Counted from the first letter of the stretch, positions 9,730 to 18,582 are shown. The stretch is DNA of 64,000 nt from Streptomyces griseiscabiei (GCF_020010925.1 NZ_JAGJBZ010000001.1:2170001-2234000), one strand, 5' to 3'. The notes: generated by a model not told the origin, from the sequence alone. Numbers and translations are program-made.

Positions 9730-12681
9730 ATGGTGAGTGTGGGATCTCAAGCCAATGAACTGGTCCGCTGGGGCCGGCCCGCTCGCATGGACCGCACCAG
9801 TGACGGTCTGCTCGGCCGCGAGCGTGAGTCGGAGCAGATCGATGGCCTGCTGAGCGACCCCGGCGGCCCGCGTCTCGTGGTCGTGCGAGGCGAACAGGGT
9901 GTGGGCCGTAGCGCGTTCCTGCACGCGACCGCAGAACGGCTGCGGGCACACGGGGCCGCCGTGCACGCTGTGGACTGCATTCCGGGCGACGGTGAACGGC
10001 CGCTGCTGCTGGCACTGCGACTGGTGATGGCACTCCAGGAACGCCGGTCCGGCCCCGAAGACGACCGGATGGTCCCCCAGGCGCGGGCGGCCGTCGACCG
10101 GCATGACCAGGCGGCGATGGAGACACTGCTGCACACCGCTGTCACCCGTCACGCACCGATGACGATCCTGATCGATGATGCCCAGCACGCCGATCCCGGC
10201 TCCCTGGCCGCGCTCGGCCGGATCGACGCCCCCGGCGCCCGGCTGGTGATGTCGATCGTCCAGGACAGGGCACCGGGCGCCGACGCCACGACGACGGACA
10301 CCCCTCTGCTCACCGGCGAGGACGTGCCACGCCCGGGTCCCGGCGGCGAAGGTCCCGGGACCTCAGGCCGTGAAGGTCTCGCCTGGATCATGGACGGGCA
10401 GGCCGACGTCGCGGGAGCCTCCGCCGTGGTCCTTCTCCCGCTGGGCGCCCTCGACACCGCCGCTCTGGTGGCGCGGTGGTTGCAGGCGAAGGCGGACACC
10501 GATTTCGTCCGGCAGGTGCGCGAGTTGACGCGTGGCGTCCCTGGAGCGGTGGAGTCCCTGCTCACCGCCTGGACGGCTCAGGACGTGATCCGGATCGCCG
10601 ACGGCCACGCCTTCCTGGGATCGCGAGCCCCGATACCGGTCCTGCCCGACGACGACCGCTTCGTCACGGCCCTGGACCGGCTCGGCGAGCCCGCCGGCAC
10701 GGTGGCTGCCGCGCTGAGCATTCTGGGACCGCTCGGCGGGCCGGCCCTTCGGCTGACCGCCCAGTGCACCGGCCTGTCCACGGATGCCGTCCACGACGGA
10801 GCCCGCCGCCTGACCGAGGCGGGCATCATCGACGAGGTGCCCGGACCCGACGCGACCACCGTGCGGGGCTGGACCTTCCGCCTCCCGCTGACCGCGCACA
10901 CCCTCCGGGAACGGATGAGCCCGTTCCGGCGCAGCCGGCTCTCCGCCACCGCCGTCAAGGCCCTATGGGGGCACGCCGACGCGCAGCACGCCGGACCGAC
11001 ACCGGTCCTCCTCGACGGCACGGATGCCCTGGCCTACCGCGTGGACCGGATCGCGGACGCGCGCAGCCTGGTCGACCGGGAACGCGCGGTGGCCGAACTG
11101 ACCGCCACCGCCCGGCAGATGCGGCCCGGCACCGATGACGACCGGGTCCTGCGCTGGCTGCGGGCCGCCCGTAACCTGACCGAACACGCCGACGCCCGCG
11201 ACCTGGTCCTCCGGCAGTACGCCACCACCGCCTACCTGGCCTGCGACTACCCCACCGCACGAACCGCCGCCGAATCCCTGCTGCGCGACCCCGGACCAGC
11301 TCTGAGCGACCTCGACCTCCAGGAGACCGCCTGCCTGGTCGTGGCGGTCACGGCCAACCAGCGCGACTGGCCCGCCATGGCCCGGCTCGCCACCGCCCAC
11401 TGGTGGAACGCACTGCCGATACCCGACCTGGCCAGGGTCACCGGACAGGCCCTGGCCCTGTGCCATCTCTCGCGATGGCAGGAGGCAGCCAACCTGCTCC
11501 AGCAGACCGAGCTGCTGTGGAGCACCAGCCTCCGTGCCCGTGCGGCGCCGGCCGTCTTCCACGCCATGGCCGAACTCGCGCTGGGCCGGCCGCGACGCTA
11601 CCGGCGCGCCCTTGCCCTGGACGACGCCCCTCAGCTCCCTCCGGGCAAGGTGTACTCGCTGGCGAGCGGCATGTTCGACGATCTGCTCGCCGGCTACGAC
11701 CTGAAGGCGGCCACCGCGCTGCTCAAGACCGCCGGGCTGACCGTGCAGATGCTGCCACCGCTCGGCCAGTTCCTCCACCATCACCTCACGGGCAGCTGGG
11801 ACCAGGCACTGGAATCGGCCCGCCGGCTCCTGGCCGGCCGCGAGAACCAGTCCACACCCGTGTCGGACAGCTCGCTGCTCCCCGCACGAACAGCGGCCAT
11901 CCTCCTCGCACAAGGCCGGCCCACCAGCGCCCTTCAGCTGGTTGAGGACATGCGCGGCCCGGACAGCAGCCCGCCGCAGTGCGCCCTGCACGCCTCGGAA
12001 GCAGACGCACTCATGGTCCTCGGCGACACGGACCGGGCCGAACTGACCCTGCGCAGCGCACTGGACAGCGCACACGCGCACGACCAGATCCATGGCACGG
12101 ACGAACTGTGGGCCCAGCTCACCGAGGTGACCGCCCGGACGGGGAACAACCGAGAGGCGGCGGCCTGTCTGGACCACCTGACACGGATCTCCGACCGGAC
12201 GGGCACCGACCGCTCCCGCCTGCTGCACCTGCTGGCCTCGGCCCGCGTCCTGCGGCACGAAGCCCCCGACACCGCCCGCCGCAACCTGCACGAGGCCGTG
12301 GACCTCGCCCGCCGGCGGGGCCTGCCGTTCGAGACGGCGACCACCCTGGTGACCGCCGCCACCACGGGCGCGGCCCCGGCCACGCTGCTGCACGAAGCGT
12401 ACGAACTGTTCGGACAGACCGGCGCCACCCTCTGGCGCCACCACACCAGGACCGCCTTGCGCGAGGCAGGACTGACCGTCCCCGGCCGCAAGCAGGCCAC
12501 CGCCGAGAACGACCACCTGCTCGCCACCCTCCTCACCGAACAGCTCACCACCCGCCAGATCGCCGCCGTCCTGCACCTGAGCGAGGACGCCGCCGCCCAA
12601 CGCCTGTCACGCCTGTTCACCCGCACCGGCAAACGATCCCGCGCCGAACTCGTCACCGCCCTACTCACCGGCACCCTCTGA
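9730..12681 (+). CDS. Second LuxR-family ATPase regulator with altered Walker A
   Basis: A 983-residue protein from the ATG at 9730; an alternative ATG at 9787 is equally in frame, and neither has a strong ribosome site. The N-terminus carries LLGRERESEQIDGLL and then a P-loop-like GEQGVGRS at residues 54-61, where the normally invariant lysine is arginine. A Walker B-like TILIDDAQHAD follows, then a helical repeat region and a C-terminal LuxR-type helix-turn-helix (LTTRQIAAVLHLSEDAAAQRLSRLF). The lysine loss suggests weak or no ATP hydrolysis. It is divergent from its relative on the left. Confidence 0.83.
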   Translation: MVSVGSQANELVRWGRPARMDRTSDGLLGRERESEQIDGLLSDPGGPRLVVVRGEQGVGRSAFLHATAERLRAHGAAVHAVDCIPGDGERPLLLALRLVMALQERRSGPEDDRMVPQARAAVDRHDQAAMETLLHTAVTRHAPMTILIDDAQHADPGSLAALGRIDAPGARLVMSIVQDRAPGADATTTDTPLLTGEDVPRPGPGGEGPGTSGREGLAWIMDGQADVAGASAVVLLPLGALDTAALVARWLQAKADTDFVRQVRELTRGVPGAVESLLTAWTAQDVIRIADGHAFLGSRAPIPVLPDDDRFVTALDRLGEPAGTVAAALSILGPLGGPALRLTAQCTGLSTDAVHDGARRLTEAGIIDEVPGPDATTVRGWTFRLPLTAHTLRERMSPFRRSRLSATAVKALWGHADAQHAGPTPVLLDGTDALAYRVDRIADARSLVDRERAVAELTATARQMRPGTDDDRVLRWLRAARNLTEHADARDLVLRQYATTAYLACDYPTARTAAESLLRDPGPALSDLDLQETACLVVAVTANQRDWPAMARLATAHWWNALPIPDLARVTGQALALCHLSRWQEAANLLQQTELLWSTSLRARAAPAVFHAMAELALGRPRRYRRALALDDAPQLPPGKVYSLASGMFDDLLAGYDLKAATALLKTAGLTVQMLPPLGQFLHHHLTGSWDQALESARRLLAGRENQSTPVSDSSLLPARTAAILLAQGRPTSALQLVEDMRGPDSSPPQCALHASEADALMVLGDTDRAELTLRSALDSAHAHDQIHGTDELWAQLTEVTARTGNNREAAACLDHLTRISDRTGTDRSRLLHLLASARVLRHEAPDTARRNLHEAVDLARRRGLPFETATTLVTAATTGAAPATLLHEAYELFGQTGATLWRHHTRTALREAGLTVPGRKQATAENDHLLATLLTEQLTTRQIAAVLHLSEDAAAQRLSRLFTRTGKRSRAELVTALLTGTL

Positions 12682-12762
12682 CACGCCGCCTCTCCTTCCC
12701 TCACCCCCGACCCTCAACAGACACCGGACACAACGGATAAGTCCCCTAAAGCACCCCACGGT

Positions 12763-12835
12763 TCGTGTCAGGTTTCCCTGCACTTAGCCGCTCGCGGGCC
12801 TCAAGGGCCGAAACGGCCGCCCGCACCTGACACGA
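12763..12835. repeat. Inverted repeat with inner hairpin
   Basis: TCGTGTCAGGT at 12763-12773 is the exact reverse complement of ACCTGACACGA at 12825-12835. Between the arms lies a smaller hairpin (GGCCG-AAA-CGGCC). It follows the regulator gene by about 80 bases, so it may terminate that transcript, or it may be a remnant of a short mobile element. Confidence 0.45.
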
Positions 12836-12861
12836 TCTCCACAAGCAACACACAGACTGAG

Positions 12862-13005
12862 TTGCACAAGCAACACCAGTGTCCTGAAGGGCAGTTGCTG
12901 ACGCTGTGCGGGTCTGCGGGCGGCGGGAGACATACCCGCCAACGGCACGGGACCTGCAAGACCCAGGAAGGCAGAGGAACCATGAAGCTGTGCCAGAAGA
13001 CGTGA
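12862..13005 (+). CDS. Possible small Cys/His-rich peptide, 47 aa
   Basis: A frame beginning at TTG 12862 encodes a peptide with four cysteines and four histidines, ending in CQKT. There is no ribosome site before the TTG. An AGAGGAACC site does precede an internal ATG at 12982 that would encode only MKLCQKT. It may be a chance frame; it is listed because the surrounding 700 bases are otherwise unexplained. Confidence 0.15.
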   Translation: MHKQHQCPEGQLLTLCGSAGGGRHTRQRHGTCKTQEGRGTMKLCQKT

Positions 13006-13401
13006 TCGACGACGTCCTACGGCTGTCAGATGAGACACCGCCGGGTTCGCCTTGATCAAGAACCCTCGGCTCAGCTGACCGCCGTAGCCGCGAAGCGACT
13101 TCAGCCCCAGAGCTGCATCCCGAGCCGGAACCGGCAGCGGGCCTACCTCCCCACCATCTCCGCAGGTTCGGCCATGAGCTCGTCGTAACGGCTCGGCCGG
13201 AGGCTCCCCGCCGCCGCCGTCACCGGGCTACGGCACACGACCTGACACAGGACGAAGCATCGCCCGCGGAAGCCTGGCCCGGCGTTGCGTCGGAGTCCGC
13301 CCCACACCACCACCATCACCACGTTCCGAGCCGATACGGCCAGTTCTGTCCCCTCGTGCGATCCATGGCGCCCTGCCTGGTTCAGGAAAGGCAATCCGAG
13401 C

Positions 13402-14328
13402 ATGGCAACAGCCCGATTTTCACCCGCCACGAAGCGGGGCAAGCGGCTGGGCGGCGGCGCGGCCTGTGCCCTGGCGGTCACGGTCGGCCTACTGACCACG
13501 GGCTGCTCCGCGAGCCTCGCCGACGGCACGGCGGACGTGGCCGCGACCCCGCCGGCCATCGCGGGCAAGCCGACCGCGCCCGTCACCGGCTACGACGGGC
13601 TGATCGAACTGCCGCTGTCCGCCTACGGCACCTCCGAGCAGGACGACGTCCTGCTGTACGAGACGAACGAGGCGCTGGTCGCGCGCTGCATGAAGAGCCG
13701 CGGATACGCGGGCTATTCGGACCAGGCGAAGTCCAAGACAGCCGTGAAGAAGACCAGGAAGACGAAAGCGAAGAGAGAAGCCATCCGCCCGGCCGGCGCC
13801 TGGGGCTATATCGGCGGCGCGACCGCGAAGCAGAAGGGGTTTCACGTCGCAGTGCCGGTACCCGCCTCCAAAGGACCGACCGGCAAGGAGCTGAGGGACT
13901 ACAACGTCTGCTGGGACAAGGCGGAGAAGCAAGTGCCGTCCCTCTCCGGCAGCAAGGGCTGGAAGCTCACCCAGGATCTGTTCGGCCGGTCGTTCCAGCA
14001 GGCAGCCGCGGACAGCCGGGTCGGCGACGCGCGGGCAAGCTGGACGTCCTGCATGAGCGAGGCGGGACACCCGGCCGGCGATCCCGAGAAACTGGCAAAC
14101 GGCTTCCTGGAGGCCAAGAAGGCGACCGCGAAGGAGATCGCCGCGGCCACAGCCGCCGAGTCCTGCACCCGGTCGTCCAATCTGGCCGGTGTCTATTTCG
14201 CGGTCCTCACCGGATACCAGGAGCAGCTCATCTCCGCCAACACCGAAGTCCTGACCGGCTACAAGAAGCAGGTCCGGGCTCAGGTCGACCGGGCTGCACG
14301 TCTTCTGGCCGCATCCGACGCCGCCTGA
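13402..14328 (+). CDS. Secreted lipoprotein of unknown function
   Basis: A 308-residue protein from the ATG at 13402, with a Lys/Arg-rich N-region, a hydrophobic stretch, and a lipobox LTTGC in which Cys35 would be the lipidated first mature residue. The mature part contains RCMKSRGY, a Lys/Arg-rich linker, paired cysteines (YNVCWDKA, WTSCMSEAGH, AESCTRS) and a C-terminal helix. This layout occurs in uncharacterised actinomycete lipoproteins anchored on the outer face of the membrane. It lies 103 bases upstream of two secreted crystallin-like genes in the same direction. Binding partner unknown. Confidence 0.75.
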   Translation: MATARFSPATKRGKRLGGGAACALAVTVGLLTTGCSASLADGTADVAATPPAIAGKPTAPVTGYDGLIELPLSAYGTSEQDDVLLYETNEALVARCMKSRGYAGYSDQAKSKTAVKKTRKTKAKREAIRPAGAWGYIGGATAKQKGFHVAVPVPASKGPTGKELRDYNVCWDKAEKQVPSLSGSKGWKLTQDLFGRSFQQAAADSRVGDARASWTSCMSEAGHPAGDPEKLANGFLEAKKATAKEIAAATAAESCTRSSNLAGVYFAVLTGYQEQLISANTEVLTGYKKQVRAQVDRAARLLAASDAA

Positions 14329-14350
14329 AGCACACCCTCACCCCCTGACT

Positions 14351-14389
14351 CCGGACGGTGGCGCCGCGCCTGACCGCACCGCCGTCCGG
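14351..14389 (+). terminator. Hairpin after the lipoprotein gene
   Basis: CCGGACGG at 14351-14358 pairs with CCGTCCGG at 14382-14389, beginning 22 bases after the lipoprotein stop codon. There is no U-run, as is common in Streptomyces. It would separate the lipoprotein from the crystallin-like genes. Confidence 0.5.
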
Positions 14390-14431
14390 CCCTCCCGCAC
14401 GACAAGAAACAGCAAGAAAAGGAGAACGTGC

Positions 14432-14815
14432 GTGAATCGACGAACCAAACGAGTGGTCCTGGCCGCGCTGACCACCGTCCTGGCGGCGGCCTCGCTCACC
14501 GTGGGCACCGCGTCGCAGGCGTCCGCAATCAATGAAGTGCCCTGCACCCGGCCCGATTTCACCACACTGTGGGGCACGACCGACAGTCTCGACCCCAATC
14601 CGGATTGGAAGGTGTGCTACGCCAACGCCGGAGAAACGGAGGTCAACCCGGCTTCAGGAAAGGACTACCTCCAGGCATTCAACACCGGCAACAACCGGGT
14701 CCAGTGGCACGGGGACGGAAGGTGGCAGCCCAACGCCCCCGTCGAGAAGTGGACCCGCTTCGAATTTCCGAACCATCCCGGCGGTGTTCACATCGACAAG
14801 CTCAAGATCCACTGA
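14432..14815 (+). CDS. Secreted beta/gamma-crystallin (killer-toxin-like) protein, copy 1
   Basis: The GTG at 14432 follows an AAAAGGAG site by eight bases. Residues 1-32 form a signal peptide (twin basic N-terminus, hydrophobic core, ASQASA cleavage site), leaving a mature protein of about 95 residues. The mature part has INEVPC, a VCYANAGE element, TGNNRVQWHGDGRWQP and an HPGGVHIDKLKIH ending. These features match the Streptomyces killer-toxin-like/metalloprotease-inhibitor crystallin fold (Crystall_2 group). Relatives are small secreted proteins, some inhibitory to yeasts. A paralogue follows 228 bases downstream. Confidence 0.8.
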   Translation: MNRRTKRVVLAALTTVLAAASLTVGTASQASAINEVPCTRPDFTTLWGTTDSLDPNPDWKVCYANAGETEVNPASGKDYLQAFNTGNNRVQWHGDGRWQPNAPVEKWTRFEFPNHPGGVHIDKLKIH

Positions 14816-15043
14816 ACCACCGGTGACCGAGCGGCCAGCAGGTCCTCGATGGCCTCGGCAAGCCTTGTCGCCGGTGGGCGGGCGAGCGGAGCCGCAGCCG
14901 TCGACAGTGCAGCACCAGCATCCGCACCATGTCCGACGACATCGCCCGCTTGAGCTTCCTCGACCCTCGTCTCCCGATGGCACCACGTCAGACGTTGCCA
15001 TCGTCCGGCCACCCCACCAAGAGAAGAGCTAAGGACAACTCAT

Positions 15044-15421
15044 ATGAACCAAAAAGCCAAACGCGTGGTTCTGGCCGCGCTGACCACCGTCATGGCGGCA
15101 GCCTCACTCACCGTCGTCACCACGACGCAGGCATCCGCGATCAACGAGGTGGCTTGCGACAGGAGCGACTACCTCAAGGTCGGCGGGCACACCGACACCG
15201 TCAGCAGCAAGTGGGTGTACTGCTACGCCAACGCCGGAGAAGCGGCACTCGGCAACCTCACGGGGAACGGCTGGGTGGACTACATCAGCACCGGCAACAA
15301 CCGGGTCCAGTGGTACGGCGACGGAAAGTGGCAGCCCAGCACCCCGATTAACAAGTGGACCTACTTCGTGTGGGACAACCACCCCGGCGGTGTCCGCATC
15401 GAAAAGATCAAGATCCACTGA
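15044..15421 (+). CDS. Secreted beta/gamma-crystallin (killer-toxin-like) protein, copy 2
   Basis: A 125-residue paralogue of the gene at 14432, with a nearly identical signal peptide (cleaved after ASA, residue 32) and the same mature landmarks: INEVAC, YCYANAGE, STGNNRVQWYGDGKWQP and HPGGVRIEKIKIH. The DYLKVGG segment is closer to the canonical killer-toxin-like sequence than copy 1. An AAGGA ribosome site precedes the ATG at 15044. The two copies differ mainly in the surface loop between the cysteines. The 3' end lies opposite the region downstream of a minus-strand cobalamin riboswitch. Confidence 0.82.
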   Translation: MNQKAKRVVLAALTTVMAAASLTVVTTTQASAINEVACDRSDYLKVGGHTDTVSSKWVYCYANAGEAALGNLTGNGWVDYISTGNNRVQWYGDGKWQPSTPINKWTYFVWDNHPGGVRIEKIKIH

Positions 15422-15724
15422 ACCGCCGGTGACACCAAGGGGCGGCGGTCTTGGTCGATCGCCGTCCCCGCTCCGCACGGATACCCGCCCAGAACCCAGG
15501 ATCGATGATCCGCAGCACCGCCGACGCGCAAGCGAACACGCCGGATCCGGCACCCGTCCACGGGCGTCCAGGAACTGTGGCCGGTGACGGGACGCGAGCG
15601 CGAAGGGTTGACGAACCGGACGGAAACGACTTCGCGCGGCACAGCGCGGTCCTCCGACTGGTATGTACGCCGACCCGCCCACGAGGTCACCGGGATATCC
15701 GCGCACGAGTGGGTCGTGCACGGG

Positions 15725-15905
15725 CAACGGGCAGGTCTTCGGACTCACGGGCGCATCCTCCAAACGGAGGACACCTACTGGCCGTCGCTTCCCAAACCCG
15801 TTCGTCGGGTCCAGTGCGTATGACGGCGGTCGTTCCCGTTCACCGCTGCGGGGCAGTCCCGGATTCCCACCGGGTTCCCTCTTGCGACGCATCCCGTCTG
15901 GCGGA
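15725..15905 (-). ncRNA. Cobalamin riboswitch, orphan
   Basis: Read on the minus strand from about 15905, the sequence shows the class hallmarks in order: GGGAACCCGGTGGGAATCC, then GACTGCCCCGCAGCGGTGA (the B12-box core), then AGCGACGGCCAGTAGG, and finally GAGTCCGAAGACCTGCCCG. These match actinobacterial cobalamin riboswitches closely in sequence and spacing. Such RNAs bind coenzyme B12 and switch off downstream genes. No same-strand gene follows before the regulator ending at 6618; the transcript would instead run antisense into the crystallin-like genes. It is either a relic of a lost gene or a B12-controlled antisense RNA. Confidence 0.85.
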
Positions 15906-16120
15906 CGGGGCGAACCAGCTGCACCGGCCAGCGTACGGGCTGCAGCTCTGCAGGGCAGGAGACCGTCCAACATCCGGAAGACGACACGGAACACTTCGGG
16001 ATCGAGGAACCACGGGGAGAAAAGCGCCGCACAAGCGCTTCCCTCCCTTCCCCCAAACGCCCTCCGGGACCCTCATCCCGGCGGCCGTGCGGGCCCCTCA
16101 GCCCGCGCCGTACCAGGCCC

Positions 16121-16990
16121 TCAGCCCTGGTCGTAGGTGTGGAACCCCCGTCCGGCCTTCCGGCCGAGCAGCCCCGCCTGCACCATCCGCTGCAGCAGCG
16201 GCGGAGGTGCGTAGAGCGGTTCACGGAACTCGTCGTACAGGGACTCCGCGATCGAGGCCACGGTGTCCAGGCCGATCAGATCGGCGAGCTTCAGTGGGCC
16301 CATGGGGTGGGCGCAGCCCAGTTCCATGCCCGCGTCGATGTCCACCGCGGTGGCGAAGCCGGACTCGGCCATCCGGACTGCGGAGAGCAGATACGGGATG
16401 AGCAGGGCGTTGACGACGAAGCCCGCCCGGTCCCGGGAGTGGATCACCGTCTTGCCGAGCGTGACGGTGGCGAGTTCCTGGATGGCGGTCACCGTCTGCG
16501 GTGATGTGTGCAGGGAGGTCACCACCTCGACCAGCGGCAGCACCGGGACCGGGTTGAAGAAGTGCAGCCCCACGACCCGGTCCGCACGTGTGGTCGCCAT
16601 CCCGAGCCGCATGACCGGGAGGGAGGAGGTGTTGGTGGCCAGCACCGCCGCCGGGTCCTCGACGATCTTGTCGAGGGCGGCGAAGACCTCCGTCTTGGCG
16701 TCCGGGTTCTCCACGACGGCCTCGACGACGAGCTGCCGGTCGGCCAGGTCGTCCAGGCTGCCGGTGAAGACCATCCGGGCCAGCGTGTCGGCAGCCTCCC
16801 CTGCCTCCAGCTTGCCGCGCTTGACCGCGCGGTCCAGGGACGCCGCCACCCTCTCCCGCGCGGTGCGGGCCGCGATCGCGTCCACCTCGCACACGACGGT
16901 GTCCAGGCCGGCCCGCGCGCACACTTCGGCGATGCCCGCGCCCATCTGCCCACCGCCGACCACGCCGACGCGCCGGATGCCCGCGCTCAT
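16121..16990 (-). CDS. 3-hydroxyacyl-CoA (3-hydroxybutyryl-CoA) dehydrogenase
   Basis: A 289-residue NAD-dependent dehydrogenase. The Rossmann motif VGVVGGGQMGAGIAEV lies at the N-terminus, the catalytic histidine in LHFFNPVPVLPLVEV, and the C-terminal dimerisation domain includes DRAGFVVNALLIPYL and GCAHPMGPLKLADLIGLD. The ATG at 16990 overlaps the malate synthase stop codon by four bases (ATGA), so the two are translationally coupled. The enzyme would oxidise 3-hydroxybutyryl-CoA to acetoacetyl-CoA. The position with glyoxylate-shunt genes suggests use of C2/C4 acyl units from fatty acids or polyhydroxybutyrate. Confidence 0.88.
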   Translation of the reverse strand: MSAGIRRVGVVGGGQMGAGIAEVCARAGLDTVVCEVDAIAARTARERVAASLDRAVKRGKLEAGEAADTLARMVFTGSLDDLADRQLVVEAVVENPDAKTEVFAALDKIVEDPAAVLATNTSSLPVMRLGMATTRADRVVGLHFFNPVPVLPLVEVVTSLHTSPQTVTAIQELATVTLGKTVIHSRDRAGFVVNALLIPYLLSAVRMAESGFATAVDIDAGMELGCAHPMGPLKLADLIGLDTVASIAESLYDEFREPLYAPPPLLQRMVQAGLLGRKAGRGFHTYDQG

Positions 16991-18582
16991 GTCCCGGCCT
17001 CCGTCCGCCGCACGAGATGACGGGAGTAGGCGTCCGGGGTGAAGAACAGCGGCAACTCGCCTGCCATGGCGGTCCGTTCGAAGAGTGCGCGGATCTCGCC
17101 GACGGGCGCCCACGGGTACTCGGCGCCAAGGGCGACGACTTCGTCGTCCAGCAGCCGCAGCACCGTCTCCCGCTCGATCACCCGGTGCCGCAGCCACTGC
17201 CAGATCTGCACCCGGGCGATCTCGGCGGTGGCCGCGTCCTCCATGAGGCCGTCCAGGGCGACGGCGCCCCGGCCGTCCAGCCAGGCGGCGAAGTAGCGCA
17301 GCGCGACCGCGATATTGGTGCGCACCCCCTCGGGCGTCGGCGGGCCGCTGATCCGGCGCACTGACAACAGGTCCGCAGGGGTCACCTCGACGTCATCGCG
17401 GGTGCGGTCGAGCTGATGCGGCCGGTCACCGAGAACACCGTCGAAGACCTCGCGGCACACCGGCACCAGAGCGGGGTGAGCGACCCAGGAGCCGTCGAAG
17501 CCGTCCTCCGCCTCGCGCTCCTTGTCCAGACGGACCTTGGCCAGCGCGGCCTCGCCTGCGGCCGGGTCCTTGCCCGGCACCTGGGCGGCCATGCCGCCGA
17601 TCGCGTGCGCGCCGCGCCGGTGGCACGTGGCAACAAGGAGTTCGGTGTAGGCCCGCATGAAGGGGGCGGTCATCGTGACCTTGGATCTATCGGGGACGAG
17701 GAAGTCGGTGCGGTGGCCGAAGGTCTTGACGATGCTGAACAGGTAGTCCCAGCGGCCCGCGTTGAGGCCGGCACTGTGCTCGCGCAGCTCGTGGAGGATC
17801 TCCTCCATTTCGAAGGCGGCGGTGATCGTCTCGATGAGGACCGTGGCCCGGATCGTGCCACGCGGGATGCCCAGCAGTTCCTGGGCCAGAAGGAAGATGT
17901 CGTTCCACAGCCGCGCCTCGTAGCGGTTCTCCAGCTTGGGCAGGTAGAAGTACGGGCCGTGACCGGCGTCGATCTGCCGCTGGGCGCAGTGGAAGAAGTA
18001 CAGGCCGAAGTCCACCAGAGCGGCGGGTACGGGGGCGCCGTCGTACTCCAGGTGTTCCTCGTCGAGGTGCCAGCCGCGCGGACGGACCATGATCGTGGCG
18101 AGCTGGTCCCCCTCCGCGAGCCGGTACTCCTTGCCCTCCGTGGTGAAGTCGATCCGGCGCTCGATGGCGTCGAGGAGGGTGAGCTGGCCGCCGACGATGT
18201 TGTCCCACGTGGGGGCGGTGGCGTCCTCAAAGTCCGCCATCCACACCTGGGCGCCGGAGTTCAGCGCGTTGACGGCCATCCGGCGCTCGGGCGGGCCGGT
18301 GATCTCTACGCGCCGGTCGGTCAGACCGGGCGCGGGCGGCGCGACCCGCCAGGCAGCGTCGGCGCGCACGGCGGAGGTGACCATCGGGAAGTCGAGCGGG
18401 GAGCCCGACGCCAGCCGCAGCACCTGTCGGCGGCGCTCCTTCAGCAGCTCCCGGCGGCGCTCCCCGAAGGCGCCGGCGAGCCGGCCGACGAAGTCCAGCG
18501 CTGCGGGCGTGAGGATCTCGTCGTGCCGGTGGCCTTCGGCGGCGAGGACACGGACGTGGCGGGGCGGGGCGATCATGGACAT
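16987..18582 (-). CDS. aceB: Malate synthase A
   Basis: A 531-residue enzyme condensing glyoxylate with acetyl-CoA to malate, the second step of the glyoxylate shunt. The family landmarks are WMADFEDATAPTWDN, FHCAQRQIDAG followed by YFYLPKLENR, DYLFSIVKTFGHR, and GGMAAQVPGKD. The length is normal for the A isoform. The ATG at 18582 has an ACGGAGAA site; the open frame upstream runs into the mobile-element-like repeat at 18690-18850 and is not coding. It lies downstream of isocitrate lyase and overlaps the dehydrogenase gene. Confidence 0.93.
   Translation of the reverse strand: MSMIAPPRHVRVLAAEGHRHDEILTPAALDFVGRLAGAFGERRRELLKERRRQVLRLASGSPLDFPMVTSAVRADAAWRVAPPAPGLTDRRVEITGPPERRMAVNALNSGAQVWMADFEDATAPTWDNIVGGQLTLLDAIERRIDFTTEGKEYRLAEGDQLATIMVRPRGWHLDEEHLEYDGAPVPAALVDFGLYFFHCAQRQIDAGHGPYFYLPKLENRYEARLWNDIFLLAQELLGIPRGTIRATVLIETITAAFEMEEILHELREHSAGLNAGRWDYLFSIVKTFGHRTDFLVPDRSKVTMTAPFMRAYTELLVATCHRRGAHAIGGMAAQVPGKDPAAGEAALAKVRLDKEREAEDGFDGSWVAHPALVPVCREVFDGVLGDRPHQLDRTRDDVEVTPADLLSVRRISGPPTPEGVRTNIAVALRYFAAWLDGRGAVALDGLMEDAATAEIARVQIWQWLRHRVIERETVLRLLDDEVVALGAEYPWAPVGEIRALFERTAMAGELPLFFTPDAYSRHLVRRTEAGT

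Larger units (their letters stand above)
12682..13401. other. 720-base stretch with no secure gene
   Basis: No long frame here looks coding. It contains an 11-base inverted repeat (12763-12773 with 12825-12835), a possible Cys/His-rich small frame (12862-13005), and a second ACCTGACAC word near 13240. The rest shows nothing recognisable up to the lipoprotein gene. Confidence 0.6.

Noticed and set aside
8317-12681. A 1454-residue regulator beginning at 8317
   Set aside because: Positions 8317-9476 lie opposite the first regulator, and the translation there is Arg/Ser-rich shadow. Domain homology begins after 9730.
12784-13059. 91-codon minus-strand frame as a gene
   Set aside because: No ribosome site, no recognisable pattern, and it spans the inverted repeat.
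15361-15690. A 109-codon minus-strand frame directly downstream of the cobalamin riboswitch as its target gene
   Set aside because: It has no ribosome site, Arg/Ser-rich composition typical of antisense frames, and runs into the opposite strand of the crystallin-like gene. No B12-related family is visible.
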